The position numbers were made by a program, and so were the translations under genes. A stretch of DNA of 57,976 nucleotides from Lachnospiraceae bacterium (lineage in GTDB: Bacteria; Bacillota; Clostridia; Lachnospirales; Lachnospiraceae), in NCBI GenBank assembly GCA_019423745.1, contig JAHZAV010000005.1, positions 1 to 57,976 of the forward strand, given 5' to 3'. Positions 16,624-25,156 of the stretch are shown one piece after another; the stretch's first letter is position 1; every line of letters begins with the position of its first letter. Under the pieces are notes generated by a model. That model saw only the letters and a list, made by a program, of their open reading frames with translations. It had not been told where the DNA came from and did no database searches.

Positions 16624-17826
16624 CTACTTACGAATTTGATAATAAATCTCCTTTAACTGCTCTTTCTTCATAATTTTCGGCACTGGATATAACGGATTGG
16701 CTTCTTTAGCTGCACGCTTCGCCAGTATATCAATATCATCTTCCAATATTCCTTCCAGCTTGTCCGGAATTCCCATCCTCTTATTCATCGCTTTAATTTC
16801 CGCTATAAAAGCATTTGCTTTTTCTTGATCTGATTCCAGATCCTGGCCGATTTTTACAATATCAGCCAGTTCTGCCAGGGACATATATACTGAACTTCCA
16901 TAAGCTTCCAGCACGTATGGAAGAATTACGGCATTTGCAAGTCCATGAGGAATGCCATATTCTCCACCTAAACTATGAGCAATCGCGTGAACATATCCTA
17001 CATATGCCCTTGTAAAAGCTGCCCCTGCCAAAAAGGATGCCTTCTGCATATTTTCTCTGGCTTCTATATCCTCTCCATTTTGATAAGCTCTTTCCAGATT
17101 TTGAAAAATAAGCTTAACAGCCGAAACACTGTCTTCTATTGTCTGCACTGTATTACTTTTTCCTATGTACGCTTCCACTGCATGCGTCAGCGCATCCATA
17201 CCTGTAGTAGCAGTTATATGTGGAGGAAGCCCTGTTGTAAGAACAGGATCCAGCACCGCATACTTTGGAATCAGTACAAAATCATTCAATGCATATTTTT
17301 CATGAGTCTTCTCATCCGTCAACACGGCAGCCAATGTAGTTTCACTTCCTGTTCCTGATGTAGTCGGAATAGCCACAAGAAGCGGAATAGGCTTCCATAT
17401 TTTCAGTTCTCCTCGCATTGATTGTATTTTTTTACGAGGTCTGGCAACTCTTGCACCTACTCCCTTCGCACAATCCATTGGAGAGCCTCCTCCAAAAGCA
17501 ATCAATGCATGACAGCCGTTTGCTTTGTACAGCTGTAATGCTTCTTCTACATTCGCAATTGTTGGATTCGCAGTAGTTTTATCATAGACAACACACTGTA
17601 TTCCTTCTTCACGTATCCACTTAACCAACGGTTCATGGAGTCCCAGAGAAGCAATTCCCGGATCCGTTACCAACATAACATTACGAAAACCCTTTCTCTT
17701 CAACATATCCGGAAGCTTTTTTAAACTATCTCGACCTGTAATCAGTTTTGGTTTACGCCAAAATGGAACATGATCCATTGCAATCTTCATAACCTTCTGA
17801 TATAAGCGACACCATAATCTGTACAT
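16624..17826 (-). CDS. Iron-containing alcohol dehydrogenase
   Basis: Group III (Fe-type) NAD(P)-dependent alcohol dehydrogenase of 400 residues. The nucleotide loop GGGSPMDCAKG is at 112-122. The metal-ligand region includes GMDALTHAVEAY and HAIAHSLGGEYGIPHG. Length and domain order (Rossmann-like N half, helical C half) are normal. A purine-rich GAGAGG site precedes the start. It is the first gene of a two-gene unit with an aldehyde dehydrogenase. The alcohol substrate is not determinable; butanol, propanediol or fatty alcohol types share these motifs. Confidence 0.9.
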   Translation of the reverse strand: MYRLWCRLYQKVMKIAMDHVPFWRKPKLITGRDSLKKLPDMLKRKGFRNVMLVTDPGIASLGLHEPLVKWIREEGIQCVVYDKTTANPTIANVEEALQLYKANGCHALIAFGGGSPMDCAKGVGARVARPRKKIQSMRGELKIWKPIPLLVAIPTTSGTGSETTLAAVLTDEKTHEKYALNDFVLIPKYAVLDPVLTTGLPPHITATTGMDALTHAVEAYIGKSNTVQTIEDSVSAVKLIFQNLERAYQNGEDIEARENMQKASFLAGAAFTRAYVGYVHAIAHSLGGEYGIPHGLANAVILPYVLEAYGSSVYMSLAELADIVKIGQDLESDQEKANAFIAEIKAMNKRMGIPDKLEGILEDDIDILAKRAAKEANPLYPVPKIMKKEQLKEIYYQIRK

Positions 17827-17866
17827 TTTTACTTTTCCTCTCTTTCCAATCCTTCTTTAATTAATT

Positions 17867-17880
17867 ATGTGTTTTCACAT
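17867..17880. promoter_or_regulatory. Palindrome upstream of the alcohol dehydrogenase
   Basis: ATGTG-TTTT-CACAT is a perfect five-pair palindrome 41 bases before the alcohol dehydrogenase start. It could be an operator for this two-gene unit. No regulator gene is adjacent. Confidence 0.3.
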
Positions 17881-17916
17881 ATCCAGAATTACTCACTGTA
17901 TTTTAGACATAAGGCA

Positions 17917-17944
17917 AGGACAGGTTCTTTCGTAAACCTGTCCT
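17917..17944 (-). terminator. Terminator after the PHP gene
   Basis: Ten-pair stem AGGACAGGTT/AACCTGTCCT just beyond the PHP phosphoesterase stop, read leftward. The following T content (TTGCCTTAT) is weak. Confidence 0.5.
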
Positions 17945-17950
17945 CACTGC

Positions 17951-18781
17951 TTACTGTTTGTTTACTTTTTCAAGGTAAGGAATCTCAATCGGATCAATAG
18001 GATTCACAGGGTTTTCAACCATTCCCTTTTCCTTTCTTTTACGCCGTTTCAAAAGTTCTCCTCCCTTATTGTAAAACCAGAATGAATATACAAGCAGCTT
18101 ATTCATTTTCCCAAGCTTATCCTTAGTTGTTTTTCCATAAAGACTTCCTCCCGCCTCTATCGAAACCTTTTCTCTTATCAAAGAAATAAGCTCTGTCTCA
18201 CATGTAACATGCCTAGGCAAAATGGTATACCCCATACCAACACACTCTATCTTGTGGGAATCACTTCCGCCGATTCCCGGCTTCTGATACTTCATTGCCA
18301 GCCTAGCTGCCCTTTCATTAGATTCTTTTGATTCACAGGCATTAAACGCCTCAATAAAATCAAATCTTTTTATTGTCTCCGGAGAGCGAAAATACTTTTT
18401 CGTATTAGTAAAGCTAAGATATTTTTCCCCACAGGGATGTGCTGGTCCTAATATACCTCCATGCCGGTGAACAAAGTCAATTAACATATTCACTGGCATT
18501 CCCTTTAGCTCCAGCAAACGCATTTTAACGCCTTCCGGCATCACACAAATAATATGTCCGGCATCGCAGGTATCGTACTCAATTCCTTTTAATACTACAA
18601 AATCGTCATGCTTCTTACCTTTCATCTGGTATTTCCAGTGCCTGTATCCTTTATATGTGTCATGGTCTGTAATCAGCATTCCGTCAAAACCTTCTGCTTT
18701 TAATTTGCTAATATAATCATCCAAGCTTACTTTACTGTCTATAGAGCCTTCTTTTACATGACAATGCATATCCAACTTCAT
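17951..18781 (-). CDS. PHP-domain metal-dependent phosphoesterase
   Basis: PHP-family protein of about 276 residues. The first metal motif is the N-terminal MHCH (H6 and H8 from the chosen start), followed by TDHDTY, then GPAHPCG and GGSDSHK. These are the four usual PHP motifs, so a metal-dependent phosphoesterase or nuclease role is expected. AAAGGAGG upstream supports the ATG at 18781 rather than the longer frame starting at 18853. The C-terminal ~60 residues are basic and family-unlike. The substrate is unknown; PHP members range from histidinol phosphatases to nucleotide or RNA phosphoesterases. Confidence 0.82.
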   Translation of the reverse strand: MKLDMHCHVKEGSIDSKVSLDDYISKLKAEGFDGMLITDHDTYKGYRHWKYQMKGKKHDDFVVLKGIEYDTCDAGHIICVMPEGVKMRLLELKGMPVNMLIDFVHRHGGILGPAHPCGEKYLSFTNTKKYFRSPETIKRFDFIEAFNACESKESNERAARLAMKYQKPGIGGSDSHKIECVGMGYTILPRHVTCETELISLIREKVSIEAGGSLYGKTTKDKLGKMNKLLVYSFWFYNKGGELLKRRKRKEKGMVENPVNPIDPIEIPYLEKVNKQ

Positions 18782-18859
18782 AAGTAAGCCTCCTTTGCCT
18801 TTTCCGTATAATATATCCTTTAAAGCTGATTTTATTATAGCACAAAAAGACAAAAAAAC

Positions 18860-19042
18860 CTATACTCTTCTTTCCTTACTATGTCCTCTGGATGAAAGAC
18901 GAATCATTCCAAAACCAGCCATCCATACTATCATATACACACTCCAGGAAAGCTCTGTCTCCGTAAACCCAAATAAAACTGCGGCGGCTGTAGATAGAAT
19001 CAGCCCAATTACCAGTAACAAAATTCTGCTTTTTCCATACAT
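18860..19042 (-). CDS. Small two-helix membrane protein
   Basis: Predicted 60-residue protein with two hydrophobic helices (about 7-27 and 32-49) and a short basic tail. AGAGAGGTG lies seven bases before the ATG at 19042; an in-frame GTG three codons earlier is less likely. It precedes the PHP gene on the same strand with a short gap of about 78 bases. I do not recognise a family. The hydrophobic pattern plus a fitting ribosome site support it as a real gene. Confidence 0.5.
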   Translation of the reverse strand: MYGKSRILLLVIGLILSTAAAVLFGFTETELSWSVYMIVWMAGFGMIRLSSRGHSKERRV

Positions 19043-19137
19043 AGCAAACACCTCTCTTCCTATAACTCACTATAGCAAAAGAGGTGTGCAATAAAATGTA
19101 CTCATTTTATATTTTCCAAAGTATATTTCTTTCAATT

Positions 19138-19929
19138 TTATTCAACAAACGTCAAATCGTCATCATCATTGTCTTCCTGTAAGGAATCCTTATCCGGATC
19201 AATTGATGAACTCTTTTCTCCGCCATCCTCGTCATCCAAAAGCATTCTGGCTCTTTCAACCTCGGTTTCCATAGATTCCTTTTCACGAAAATTCTTGGAA
19301 TATATTCTTTCTTTCTTACCAACTTCCCGGGATTTCATCATAAACTGTACAATAAGACCAACAATAGCCAGTATAAGGCTAATCAGTACTGTAAGAAGAA
19401 TATTTCCGTCAAGTCCCGCCATTTCCGCTGCTGAAATGCCCGCAATAAATCCACCTGCTATCGCCGAAATAATGATAATAATCGGATCCAAAAAAATGGT
19501 AGTAATGATAGCAAAAACCAATCCCACACCCAGACATATCAAGGCTGTCAATGGTGATTCAGAGGTAAACGTCATCAAAGCCGCCCCTGTTCCCAGCATC
19601 AGCATCCATACAAAAGCTCCTACCCTGTACAATATAGCTGAAAGACATGCTAAAATTACTGCCAACACTGCTGCCACAATAAGTATCACCATAGTTTCCA
19701 GCCCGAAAACAATTCCTGCTGTCAGACCAATCATTGCTCCTGCCAGCGCACCCGCAACTGCAGCCAGAACACGTATCAGCTTCAATCCAAAAAAGCAGAC
19801 AATAAGCCCGATCACTATCGCAACAATCATTGCAGTCATATTATGTTGTATAACTGTCTGCAAATTATAGATAATCTCCGCCGGCTCCCCACTGGCTATC
19901 TGGTTTATGATAGACATTAATTCATTCAT
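19138..19929 (-). CDS. DUF4203/TMEM198-like membrane protein
   Basis: Membrane protein of 263 residues with about six to seven helices rich in Gly, Ala and Ile between residues 30 and 205, resembling the DUF4203 (TM7S3/TM198-like) family. The last ~55 residues are soluble and strongly acidic (DDEDGG and a late DNDDDD run). AAAGGAG precedes the ATG. The function is unknown. The acidic tail could bind cations or a basic partner, which is speculation. Nearby genes give no functional clue. Confidence 0.65.
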   Translation of the reverse strand: MNELMSIINQIASGEPAEIIYNLQTVIQHNMTAMIVAIVIGLIVCFFGLKLIRVLAAVAGALAGAMIGLTAGIVFGLETMVILIVAAVLAVILACLSAILYRVGAFVWMLMLGTGAALMTFTSESPLTALICLGVGLVFAIITTIFLDPIIIIISAIAGGFIAGISAAEMAGLDGNILLTVLISLILAIVGLIVQFMMKSREVGKKERIYSKNFREKESMETEVERARMLLDDEDGGEKSSSIDPDKDSLQEDNDDDDLTFVE

Positions 19930-20047
19930 AAAATTCTCCTTTGTCCCTCTATTAATTATCCGTGAGTGTATTATAACACCTTTTTACATTTCTGTTAACC
20001 CTGTAAATGCATCTGGCAGAATCCTCCTCTGATATTTTGAATCAACA

Positions 20048-20417
20048 ATAGAGATGGGCATCAATTGTACTTTTCAATCAACACCCATCTCTACTTCTGT
20101 GGTTCAATCATTCTTTTTCCTTTCTCTACACATGTAGCAAAAAATGATTTTTCTTTTTTATACTGATCTTCATTCACTCCATCACATAATCTTTACTGTC
20201 CATCATAACCTTCTCAATACTAATATTTCTACGAATACTTTCTCAATACTCTAACTTTCAATATCGATCTTTTTGGATGTCATTCTTAAAGTATCAGTAC
20301 AAATAGTTTAACTTTTTGGTGGTCCGTACCTCCTTTTCTTAAACTATGAAAACAATAAACCTACTCAAAACATTTAGCAATTGCTCTTTATGTTTTTTTC
20401 TTTCGTTTATTATTTAT
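20048..20417 (-). ncRNA. Candidate non-coding RNA
   Basis: A transcript of about 370 bases is predicted leftward from the TTGACA/TAATAT promoter to an 18-position imperfect hairpin (AGAGATGGG / CCCATCTCT core). Inside there is an AGGAGGTACGG stretch with no start codon at a useful distance, and only frames of 10-15 codons. The hairpin lacks a clear T-run, so the 3' end is uncertain. No known RNA family was recognised. Confidence 0.35.
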
Positions 20418-20423
20418 AGTGTT

Positions 20424-20452
20424 ATATTAACACCCAATCTTTGTTTTGTCAA
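20424..20452 (-). promoter_or_regulatory. Strong orphan promoter
   Basis: On the minus strand, consensus TTGACA is followed after 17 bases by TAATAT. It points into a region with no sizeable gene. It is one of the best promoter matches in the window. Confidence 0.65.
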
Positions 20453-20721
20453 TATATTTCTTTTAATTTATTTCATTTTCTTTTTTCTTTTTTTATCGGT
20501 ATTATTTGCCTGAATATTCCGACTATTTAGTGTATATAACAGCGAAAAAATCTCTTCTTTCCTTGTCTTCCTATGACTCATTCATTAATTCTTCTCTTTT
20601 TTATTACAAAAAAACTCCAGGCAGTTTCGCAGATCTGAAAATTCTACAATCCGCAAAGCTACTTGGAGCATGCTTTTTCACAAAAATTCGATAGTTCAAA
20701 TCTATATGGGGATGTCTTCAC

Positions 20722-21225
20722 TTAGTACTGAACAGAACCTGTATCTGTTCCGTTTACTACATAGTAAACAGCACCATCCTCTGGTTTAATATACAATGCA
20801 ATATCTTTGATATCCCCGACTTTCTTTCCGTACTCTTTTGTCCAAGACTTCTTTACAGCGGCAATCATATCTTTCTCTTCCACCTGTCTGCCCATGTACT
20901 GTACATAAGTCTTTATCTTAATTTCTTTCTTTGCAGCAGTTTTTTTAGCCGGTGCTTTCTTTGCAGCTGCTTTCTTTTCCGGTGCTTCTTTAACTGTTTC
21001 TTTTACTGCTGTTTTAGCTGTTCCCTTAACTGCATCTTTTGTAGTGTCTTTCACTGTATCTTTTGCTGCAGGTGCCTTCTTTACTGTTTCTTTTTTAGTT
21101 ACGGCCTCTTTCGTTTTTGCATCAACTGTCACTGCCTTTTTTACAGTATCAGCCAGAACATTAACCGGTGCCTGCTTTGCTTCTTTTGTGGCAGTTTTCG
21201 TCTTTGCTGTGGATTTTGTAGCCAT
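20722..21225 (-). CDS. Lys/Ala/Thr-rich histone-like protein
   Basis: Protein of 167 residues. The N-terminal ~105 residues are low-complexity and rich in Lys, Ala, Thr and Val, with repeated KKAPA/KDTVK-type units like bacterial histone-H1-like tails. The C-terminal ~60 residues look folded (from KIKTYVQYMGRQVEEKD to the end) and resemble a small domain known in Lachnospiraceae as DUF6465. AGGAGG precedes the ATG at 21225; the frame continues upstream to 21297 but without a ribosome site. A nucleic-acid-binding role is plausible from the basic tail but unproven. Confidence 0.75.
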   Translation of the reverse strand: MATKSTAKTKTATKEAKQAPVNVLADTVKKAVTVDAKTKEAVTKKETVKKAPAAKDTVKDTTKDAVKGTAKTAVKETVKEAPEKKAAAKKAPAKKTAAKKEIKIKTYVQYMGRQVEEKDMIAAVKKSWTKEYGKKVGDIKDIALYIKPEDGAVYYVVNGTDTGSVQY

Positions 21226-21410
21226 TTCAATTCCTCCTAGATCTTTTTGCTTCCATAATATACTTTCTATTTCTGCCTGATCTCTATTAGTCGTCAATAT
21301 TATATCACACTATTTTAAAATTGCAATGTCTCCCAAATACTGCTGTGAAAACTGCTCATTTTTCAGACTTTTCCCGCCAGACTATTAGTATTTTTTGCCT
21401 ATACAAACTA

Positions 21411-22091
21411 CTACTTTCCAGTAGTAATATATCTACGAAGTACCCCTGCCACATTACTAATCGGCATTGACTGAAGCCATATTCTGCCTGGTCCACTGAT
21501 GATGGTATTAAAAATTCCTTCCCCGCCAAATACCATATTTTTCACGCCTGGTACGGACTTAATTTCCATGCTGCAACTTGCTGTCATGGCTGCCAGATGT
21601 CCTGTATCCACAACAATCTGCTGCCCCACCTGCAGCTCATATTCCACCACATGCCCGTCAAATTCTGCAAACGCTATGCCATGTCCACTAAGCTTTTGCA
21701 TAATAAAACCTTCTCCACCGAACAAGCCGGCGCCAAGCTTCTTGTTTAAAAAGACAGAAAGTTCTACGCTAGCTTCTCCTGCAAGAAACGCATTCTTTTG
21801 CAGAATCATTTCATTTCCCGGTGAAATTTCAAAAGCTTTGACAGAACCTGGAAAACTGGATGCAAATGCAATCAATCCCGGTCCCCCCTGTGAAGTATAA
21901 ATATTCTGGAATATTGCTTCACCAGAAAACATTCTTCCAAATGCCTTCCCAATCCCACCATTAGTAGATGTTTCCATCACCATATTGGGCGACATCCAAG
22001 ACATTCCCCCACCTTCTGTTATAATTTTCTCTCCCCCCTCCAGTTCGCAAATTACAACCGGCAGCGTTTCTCCCTGAATTTGATACCTCAT
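21411..22091 (-). CDS. AIM24 / TIGR00266 family protein
   Basis: Beta-rich protein of 226 residues of the AIM24 family (TRAP-like fold), with glycine-rich segments such as GGGMSWMSPN, GGPGLIAF and GPGRIWLQS near the C-terminus. The length is usual for the family. AAAGGAGG precedes the ATG. The biochemical role of bacterial AIM24 proteins is not settled. It lies 48 bases downstream of the DUF5107 fragment on the same strand and may be co-transcribed with it. Confidence 0.85.
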   Translation of the reverse strand: MRYQIQGETLPVVICELEGGEKIITEGGGMSWMSPNMVMETSTNGGIGKAFGRMFSGEAIFQNIYTSQGGPGLIAFASSFPGSVKAFEISPGNEMILQKNAFLAGEASVELSVFLNKKLGAGLFGGEGFIMQKLSGHGIAFAEFDGHVVEYELQVGQQIVVDTGHLAAMTASCSMEIKSVPGVKNMVFGGEGIFNTIISGPGRIWLQSMPISNVAGVLRRYITTGK

Positions 22092-22139
22092 ACTTTTCCT
22101 CCTTTTCTTTTTGTTTAAAAATATAAGAAATTGTTACAC

Positions 22140-22490
22140 TCAAAAAGCTTTAAAATTATATCTATGAGGAACCTTTGCCTTTTCCTGAAACAATGCTTCA
22201 TACAGATCACTCCATAGTTGTGCAACTGAGTCCTCTCCTTCTCTGATATCTTCTATCAGCAGTCCTCCATCTTCTTCAAGAATCTGAAAAGCTTCTTGAT
22301 CCCTTGACAATTTATGAAGTGCAAAACTATAGTAAAACTTAATCTTTCCTATTTTTTGCACCAATGGTCCACTTTGTTCATAACACTCACTGATTTCTTG
22401 GTAAGCTCCACTTATGAAAAGGATCTTAAAAGCTTCTTTTAAATAAGCACTCTTACTGCTATTATCAGGTATCTTTTCAAACAAGTTCAT
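22140..22490 (-). CDS. C-terminal part of a split DUF5107 protein
   Basis: Encodes 116 residues in a different frame from the upstream DUF5107 gene, whose TGA it overlaps as ATGA. The tail DIREGEDSVAQLW matches the conserved C-terminus of DUF5107/TPR proteins as I remember it, so this is most likely the missing end of that protein. It is either a frameshifted remnant or a separately translated, coupled subunit. The upstream bases (GCAGGGGA) offer only a weak ribosome site. The open frame extends further upstream to 22673, but that part is the shadow of the longer gene. Confidence 0.6.
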   Translation of the reverse strand: MNLFEKIPDNSSKSAYLKEAFKILFISGAYQEISECYEQSGPLVQKIGKIKFYYSFALHKLSRDQEAFQILEEDGGLLIEDIREGEDSVAQLWSDLYEALFQEKAKVPHRYNFKAF

Positions 22491-24088
22491 TCCCCTGCAA
22501 ATATATATCGTACCGCCTGTTTTTTCTCTTCCTTTAAAAGGGACAAGCAGCTTAACGCATGCAAGCTCCACGGATTTTCCTCCAGAAGTAACGATCTTTC
22601 CAGAAATTTTTGAGCCTTTACATATTGACCGGATATATAAGCTCCTATCCCCGCTTGATAATAAGCATACCAATTATCACCATTTGTCGTTTTTATAGAT
22701 TCTTCTATAAAATTCAAATTATTTTCCTCAATCAGAAATTCATCAGGCGAATCCATTGGATCTGGTCTGTGCAGTACACCTGTCTCAAAGAATTTTTTCC
22801 AGTTCCTTATAGATTCTTTCCCCTCACAAAAAGAGAGATGTTCCGTCCATTTTCCATGAACAGCCAAAGCTCCATATCCACTTCCATTCAGTAAAACTTT
22901 TGCTGAACTTTTTGCCATTTTTCTTGTTCTGCTAAGACGTTCCTCTAACCTAATAGGCAGGTTTTCTTTCAAAATCTTTTCTGTTATTCTCTTACTTCTT
23001 TGGCTATGAGAAAGCTGCAGCTCATTTTTAGATATCTGAATTGGCCCATATTGTTCCAGCCATTCCCAAGCCGTATGAGGAGCTATAGGAATACAGCCAT
23101 ATTGTGTTTTTGCAAGTCCTGCCTGCACCTCAATATATCTTCCCGCCTTATCTGTCAAGAACTCCTGCCACCTGTCAGATGCATCACTATTTCCCCAGGA
23201 AAATAATTTTCTGCTCCTTAATCTGTCCGTTGACATTTGGAGCATCCCGTAACCATCCTTATCTACATTTGCAATATACTTCGGTGCATTCTTAGGAATA
23301 TCAAAAAAGTAATCCACAGACTTTGGAATCTTTTTATAGTCCGTAATATCAATCCCCTTGACTAAAGGTATATCTACCTTAAATACAGAACCATCTTCAC
23401 AAGTATAGGCCTGTTCTGCCGGAACTACGATCCGTCCGCCTTCATATTCTGGTACAGCCATATTACTCCACCAATACATTGGAAGAACCTGTTCACTTTC
23501 ATTGACAATCCTCATCCTGCAATTTAAAAAATGATCGAATTCCTCCAGCCAGAAGTCCATTTGATATGTAATCTTCCGAGCCCTTTCATATTCGTACATC
23601 CGGAGAACAGGGAATCCTTCCTCCGTGGCTGTTTCTGCTGTGTAAAGCTGTTCTACAGTCAGAGGTGTATGGCCAATCACTCCCACATTCCACTCTACAC
23701 CACCGCTAAACCAGGCATTTCTAACCGCAAGATTCCCGTAATAAATGACATCATTTGTATAGAGAAGATTTCTGTCTTCCTTCTTGTCCCAGAGTTCCCA
23801 CAACCGTCCTCCCAGTTCTGGCAAAAACACCGCCTTTACAAAATCATTCTCCAAAACCGCAATCTTGTAGTCTTTCTTCTCCAAATTTCGTGTATACATA
23901 CTATACTGACGATAGGGATAGGCATTAAACCTCCTTCCATATCCTTCATATAATTCATCGTCCTCATCTAAATCAAATACCAGATTATTTTGCAGAATTA
24001 ATTCTCCAAGAAGATCTGGCTGAGGTGATTCTTCTCCCAGGGCCGCTGATGGTATTGTTTTTATTTCAAACCTTAACTCCGGTTTCAT
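22487..24088 (-). CDS. DUF5107 carbohydrate-related protein, N-terminal part
   Basis: Protein of 533 residues. The N-terminal ~350 residues match the DUF5107 domain, which has a galactose-mutarotase-like beta-sandwich character and includes PELGGRLWELWDK and WNVGVIGHTPL segments. The C-terminal part starts TPR-like repeats (from about residue 470) but stops abruptly at 22487. The family normally continues through more TPR units. GAGGAG upstream supports the ATG at 24088 rather than 24154. The start of the fragment at 22140-22490 overlaps this stop. Function is probably sugar-related, but the substrate is unknown. Confidence 0.75.
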   Translation of the reverse strand: MKPELRFEIKTIPSAALGEESPQPDLLGELILQNNLVFDLDEDDELYEGYGRRFNAYPYRQYSMYTRNLEKKDYKIAVLENDFVKAVFLPELGGRLWELWDKKEDRNLLYTNDVIYYGNLAVRNAWFSGGVEWNVGVIGHTPLTVEQLYTAETATEEGFPVLRMYEYERARKITYQMDFWLEEFDHFLNCRMRIVNESEQVLPMYWWSNMAVPEYEGGRIVVPAEQAYTCEDGSVFKVDIPLVKGIDITDYKKIPKSVDYFFDIPKNAPKYIANVDKDGYGMLQMSTDRLRSRKLFSWGNSDASDRWQEFLTDKAGRYIEVQAGLAKTQYGCIPIAPHTAWEWLEQYGPIQISKNELQLSHSQRSKRITEKILKENLPIRLEERLSRTRKMAKSSAKVLLNGSGYGALAVHGKWTEHLSFCEGKESIRNWKKFFETGVLHRPDPMDSPDEFLIEENNLNFIEESIKTTNGDNWYAYYQAGIGAYISGQYVKAQKFLERSLLLEENPWSLHALSCLSLLKEEKKQAVRYIFAGE

Positions 24089-24209
24089 AATTTTCTCCTC
24101 ATAATTCAATATTTTTATCGACATAATATATTTTCCATTTGCTTTTGTCAACATTTATGCTATGATGGCGAAAAGATTTTTAACTTTACCTTAAAAGGAG
24201 CCGATAATT

Positions 24210-24479
24210 ATGGGAAAACTTTTTATTTACCTTATATTTATCAATATAATAACTTTTTTTATTTACGGAGCCGACAAATACAAAGCGCAGAAGAAAAAGT
24301 GGCGTATACCTGAAAAAAAGCTGTTTTTACTGGCACTCATTGGCGGCAGCATTGGAGCCGAAGCGGGGATGCTCTGTTTTCGGCATAAAACAAAACATCT
24401 CCGCTTTATGATAGGCATCCCTGCCATTTTTCTTTTTCAAATTTGCATTCTACTCGGAATTACGTATATGGTCAATTAG
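24210..24479 (+). CDS. DUF1294 small membrane protein
   Basis: Protein of 89 residues with three hydrophobic segments (about 3-20, 38-50 and 69-87), separated by a basic patch around KAQKKKWRIPEKKL. This layout and the LALIGGSIGAEAGML segment are those of DUF1294 membrane proteins. AAAGGAG precedes the ATG. A weak TTGCTT/TATGAT promoter pair lies upstream, near 24140-24167. It is followed by a very strong shared terminator. Function unknown. Confidence 0.85.
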   Translation: MGKLFIYLIFINIITFFIYGADKYKAQKKKWRIPEKKLFLLALIGGSIGAEAGMLCFRHKTKHLRFMIGIPAIFLFQICILLGITYMVN

Positions 24480-24521
24480 AATTATCTGAGTAAAAAGATT
24501 CTGTAAAAAGCTGTAAACAAT

Positions 24522-24560
24522 AAATATGCCGCTATACCAAGCAGGTATAGCGGCATATTT
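24522..24560. terminator. Strong bidirectional terminator
   Basis: Seventeen-pair perfect stem AAATATGCCGCTATACC / GGTATAGCGGCATATTT with a five-base loop. It separates the DUF1294 gene from the convergent baiE-like gene and so marks the left boundary of the bai-like cluster. Confidence 0.9.
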
Positions 24561-24580
24561 TCTGCCTTACTTTATACTTT

Positions 24581-25132
24581 TTATTCTGTTGTTGTTTTCT
24601 TCTTTACAATTTTCTTTTTCTTTGTTTTGGGGCGAAACATATTAATATGCATACGATGCGTTGCATCTCTTTGAAGCATCTCTTCAAAAATTCTAAGATA
24701 GCCTGTATCCTGTATCAACCATTGACCATCAATCTTTACATACTTATCCGTATAAATGGCGGAACCTCTAATCTCCATTCCTTCATATGGATTCCCTTTA
24801 TCAAATAGCAGGTCATCCTGTAAATACCATTTTCCATAAGCAATGCTATCACTCTCAAACCAAATCTGAGGATTATGTCCCTGATGCATTGTAATCTCTG
24901 TTTTTGGCATTGCTTCTTTTAAATAATTTGTAATCTCCTTTGGACCATGAAATACAAGTCTCCCATCTGAGTAAGCAGTTTCTATGTCGGGAGCCATCGT
25001 AGCTTCCATCGCTTCCCAATCTTTTGTATCCATGGCGCAAAAGTAACGGCTTTTTAACTCTTTGATCGCCTGCACATCTTTAAGTTGCTGTACTTCTTTT
25101 TCCAGTGCTTCCAAACGTTCTTCCACTGTCAT
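24581..25132 (-). CDS. BaiE-like steroid dehydratase
   Basis: SnoaL/NTF2-fold protein of 183 residues, clearly related to BaiE, the bile acid 7alpha-dehydratase. From memory of BaiE, the catalytic set Y30, D35, Y54, H83 and R146 is retained here as Y30, D35, Y54, H83 and R147 (one-residue insertion). Blocks such as EERLEALEKE, IKELKSRYF, LVFHGPKE and YTDKYVKIDGQW align well. A C-terminal tail (167-183) with eight lysines extends beyond BaiE's ~166 residues. It is second in an operon, 24 bases after the BaiCD-like gene, with an AAAGGAAG site. The expected chemistry is removal of water from a 3-oxo-delta4 hydroxysteroid; the position and substrate are inferred, not shown. Confidence 0.88.
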   Translation of the reverse strand: MTVEERLEALEKEVQQLKDVQAIKELKSRYFCAMDTKDWEAMEATMAPDIETAYSDGRLVFHGPKEITNYLKEAMPKTEITMHQGHNPQIWFESDSIAYGKWYLQDDLLFDKGNPYEGMEIRGSAIYTDKYVKIDGQWLIQDTGYLRIFEEMLQRDATHRMHINMFRPKTKKKKIVKKKTTTE

Positions 25133-25156
25133 ACTTTTTTCTTCCTTTCTACGATA

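Larger units (their letters stand above)
19930..20721. other. Gene-poor AT-rich interval
   Basis: About 790 bases without a convincing protein gene. It holds a strong leftward promoter-like pair at 20424-20452, a large imperfect hairpin at 20048-20092 and two copies of TCTCAATACT 26 bases apart. The 62-codon open frame on the plus strand (20506-20694) lacks a ribosome site. A non-coding RNA is the best explanation I can offer. Confidence 0.5.

Noticed and set aside
20506..20694. 62-codon open frame on the plus strand
   Set aside because: No ribosome site, low-complexity F/S/K-rich translation and no family likeness.
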